DNA of 5,318 nt from assembly GCA_017990305.1 (NCBI GenBank), contig JAGNOB010000165.1:1-5318 (forward strand). The letters are read 5' to 3'. The position numbers and the translations under genes are program-made. Below, piece after piece: positions 5,265 through 5,318 of the stretch (positions within the stretch are counted from its first letter, which is position 1; each line of letters starts with the position of its first letter). The stretch comes from Leucobacter sp. (GTDB lineage: Bacteria; Actinomycetota; Actinomycetes; Actinomycetales; Microbacteriaceae). The notes beneath the pieces are model-generated. The model was not told where the DNA came from. It saw only the letters and a program-made list of their open reading frames with translations, and did not search any database.

Positions 5265-5318
5265 ATGCGAAGGCCATCGACACGCCTGCTCCAGGTTGCC
5301 GGAGTTCTCGGGGTCGCA
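5265..5318 (+). CDS. N-terminus of a further gene, possible secreted or membrane protein (cut by window edge)
   Basis: An ATG opens 39 bases after the ribokinase stop codon, and the frame stays open for 18 codons to the window end. The peptide has a basic start (MRRPSTR) and then a mainly hydrophobic stretch (LLQVAGVLGVA), as in a signal peptide or first membrane helix. The upstream sequence (AGCGGGGCG) is a weak ribosome binding site. No terminator hairpin is seen between the genes, so it may be co-transcribed with ribokinase. Its function cannot be told from 18 residues. Confidence 0.45.
   Translation, partial: MRRPSTRLLQVAGVLGVA

Noticed and set aside
1..5318. CRISPR array, tRNA, riboswitch or defence system
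   Set aside because: I saw no regularly spaced repeats, no tRNA cloverleaf and no defence-type protein motifs. The roughly 60-base leader before the hydrolase shows no convincing riboswitch-like structure by eye.

Overview
The window is high-GC DNA from what is probably an actinobacterium. Third codon positions in the main genes are mostly G or C, start codons include GTG and TTG, and the regulator gene seems to be transcribed without a leader. A Microbacteriaceae-like host is my best guess, but it rests on gene style only, because the window has no rRNA or other taxonomic marker.

Layout. Positions 1-586 hold no gene I can support. They contain a tandem-like repeat, two CTATAG-centred elements (one inside a perfect hairpin) and hairpins that probably end transcription of the regulator gene. 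Positions 587-1636 (minus strand) encode a LacI-family regulator. Positions 1637-1769 are a divergent control region, with a promoter-like sequence pointing into the regulator and two identical AAGCGCTT palindromes in front of the plus-strand operon. Positions 1770-2717 encode an inosine/uridine-type nucleoside hydrolase, followed with no gap by a 14-helix major facilitator transporter (2718-4163). A very strong hairpin terminator (4187-4222) comes next, then a ribokinase (4278-5225). The window ends 18 codons into a further plus-strand gene whose N-terminus looks like a signal peptide or first membrane helix.

How the genes fit together. The likely scheme is nucleoside salvage or catabolism. 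The transporter would bring in a nucleoside (inference), the hydrolase would split it into free base and ribose, and ribokinase would make ribose 5-phosphate for the pentose phosphate pathway or PRPP synthesis. The LacI-type protein would repress the hydrolase-transporter operon through the paired operators until a nucleoside or ribose-related effector appears (inference).

The window is mostly a conventional catabolic cassette. The points most worth a second look are the transporter, which has a DHA2-like architecture but lacks two residue signatures of DHA2 drug antiporters; the twin-operator design; the hydrolase's strong resemblance to the trypanosomatid enzyme; and the unexplained elements in the first 500 bases.
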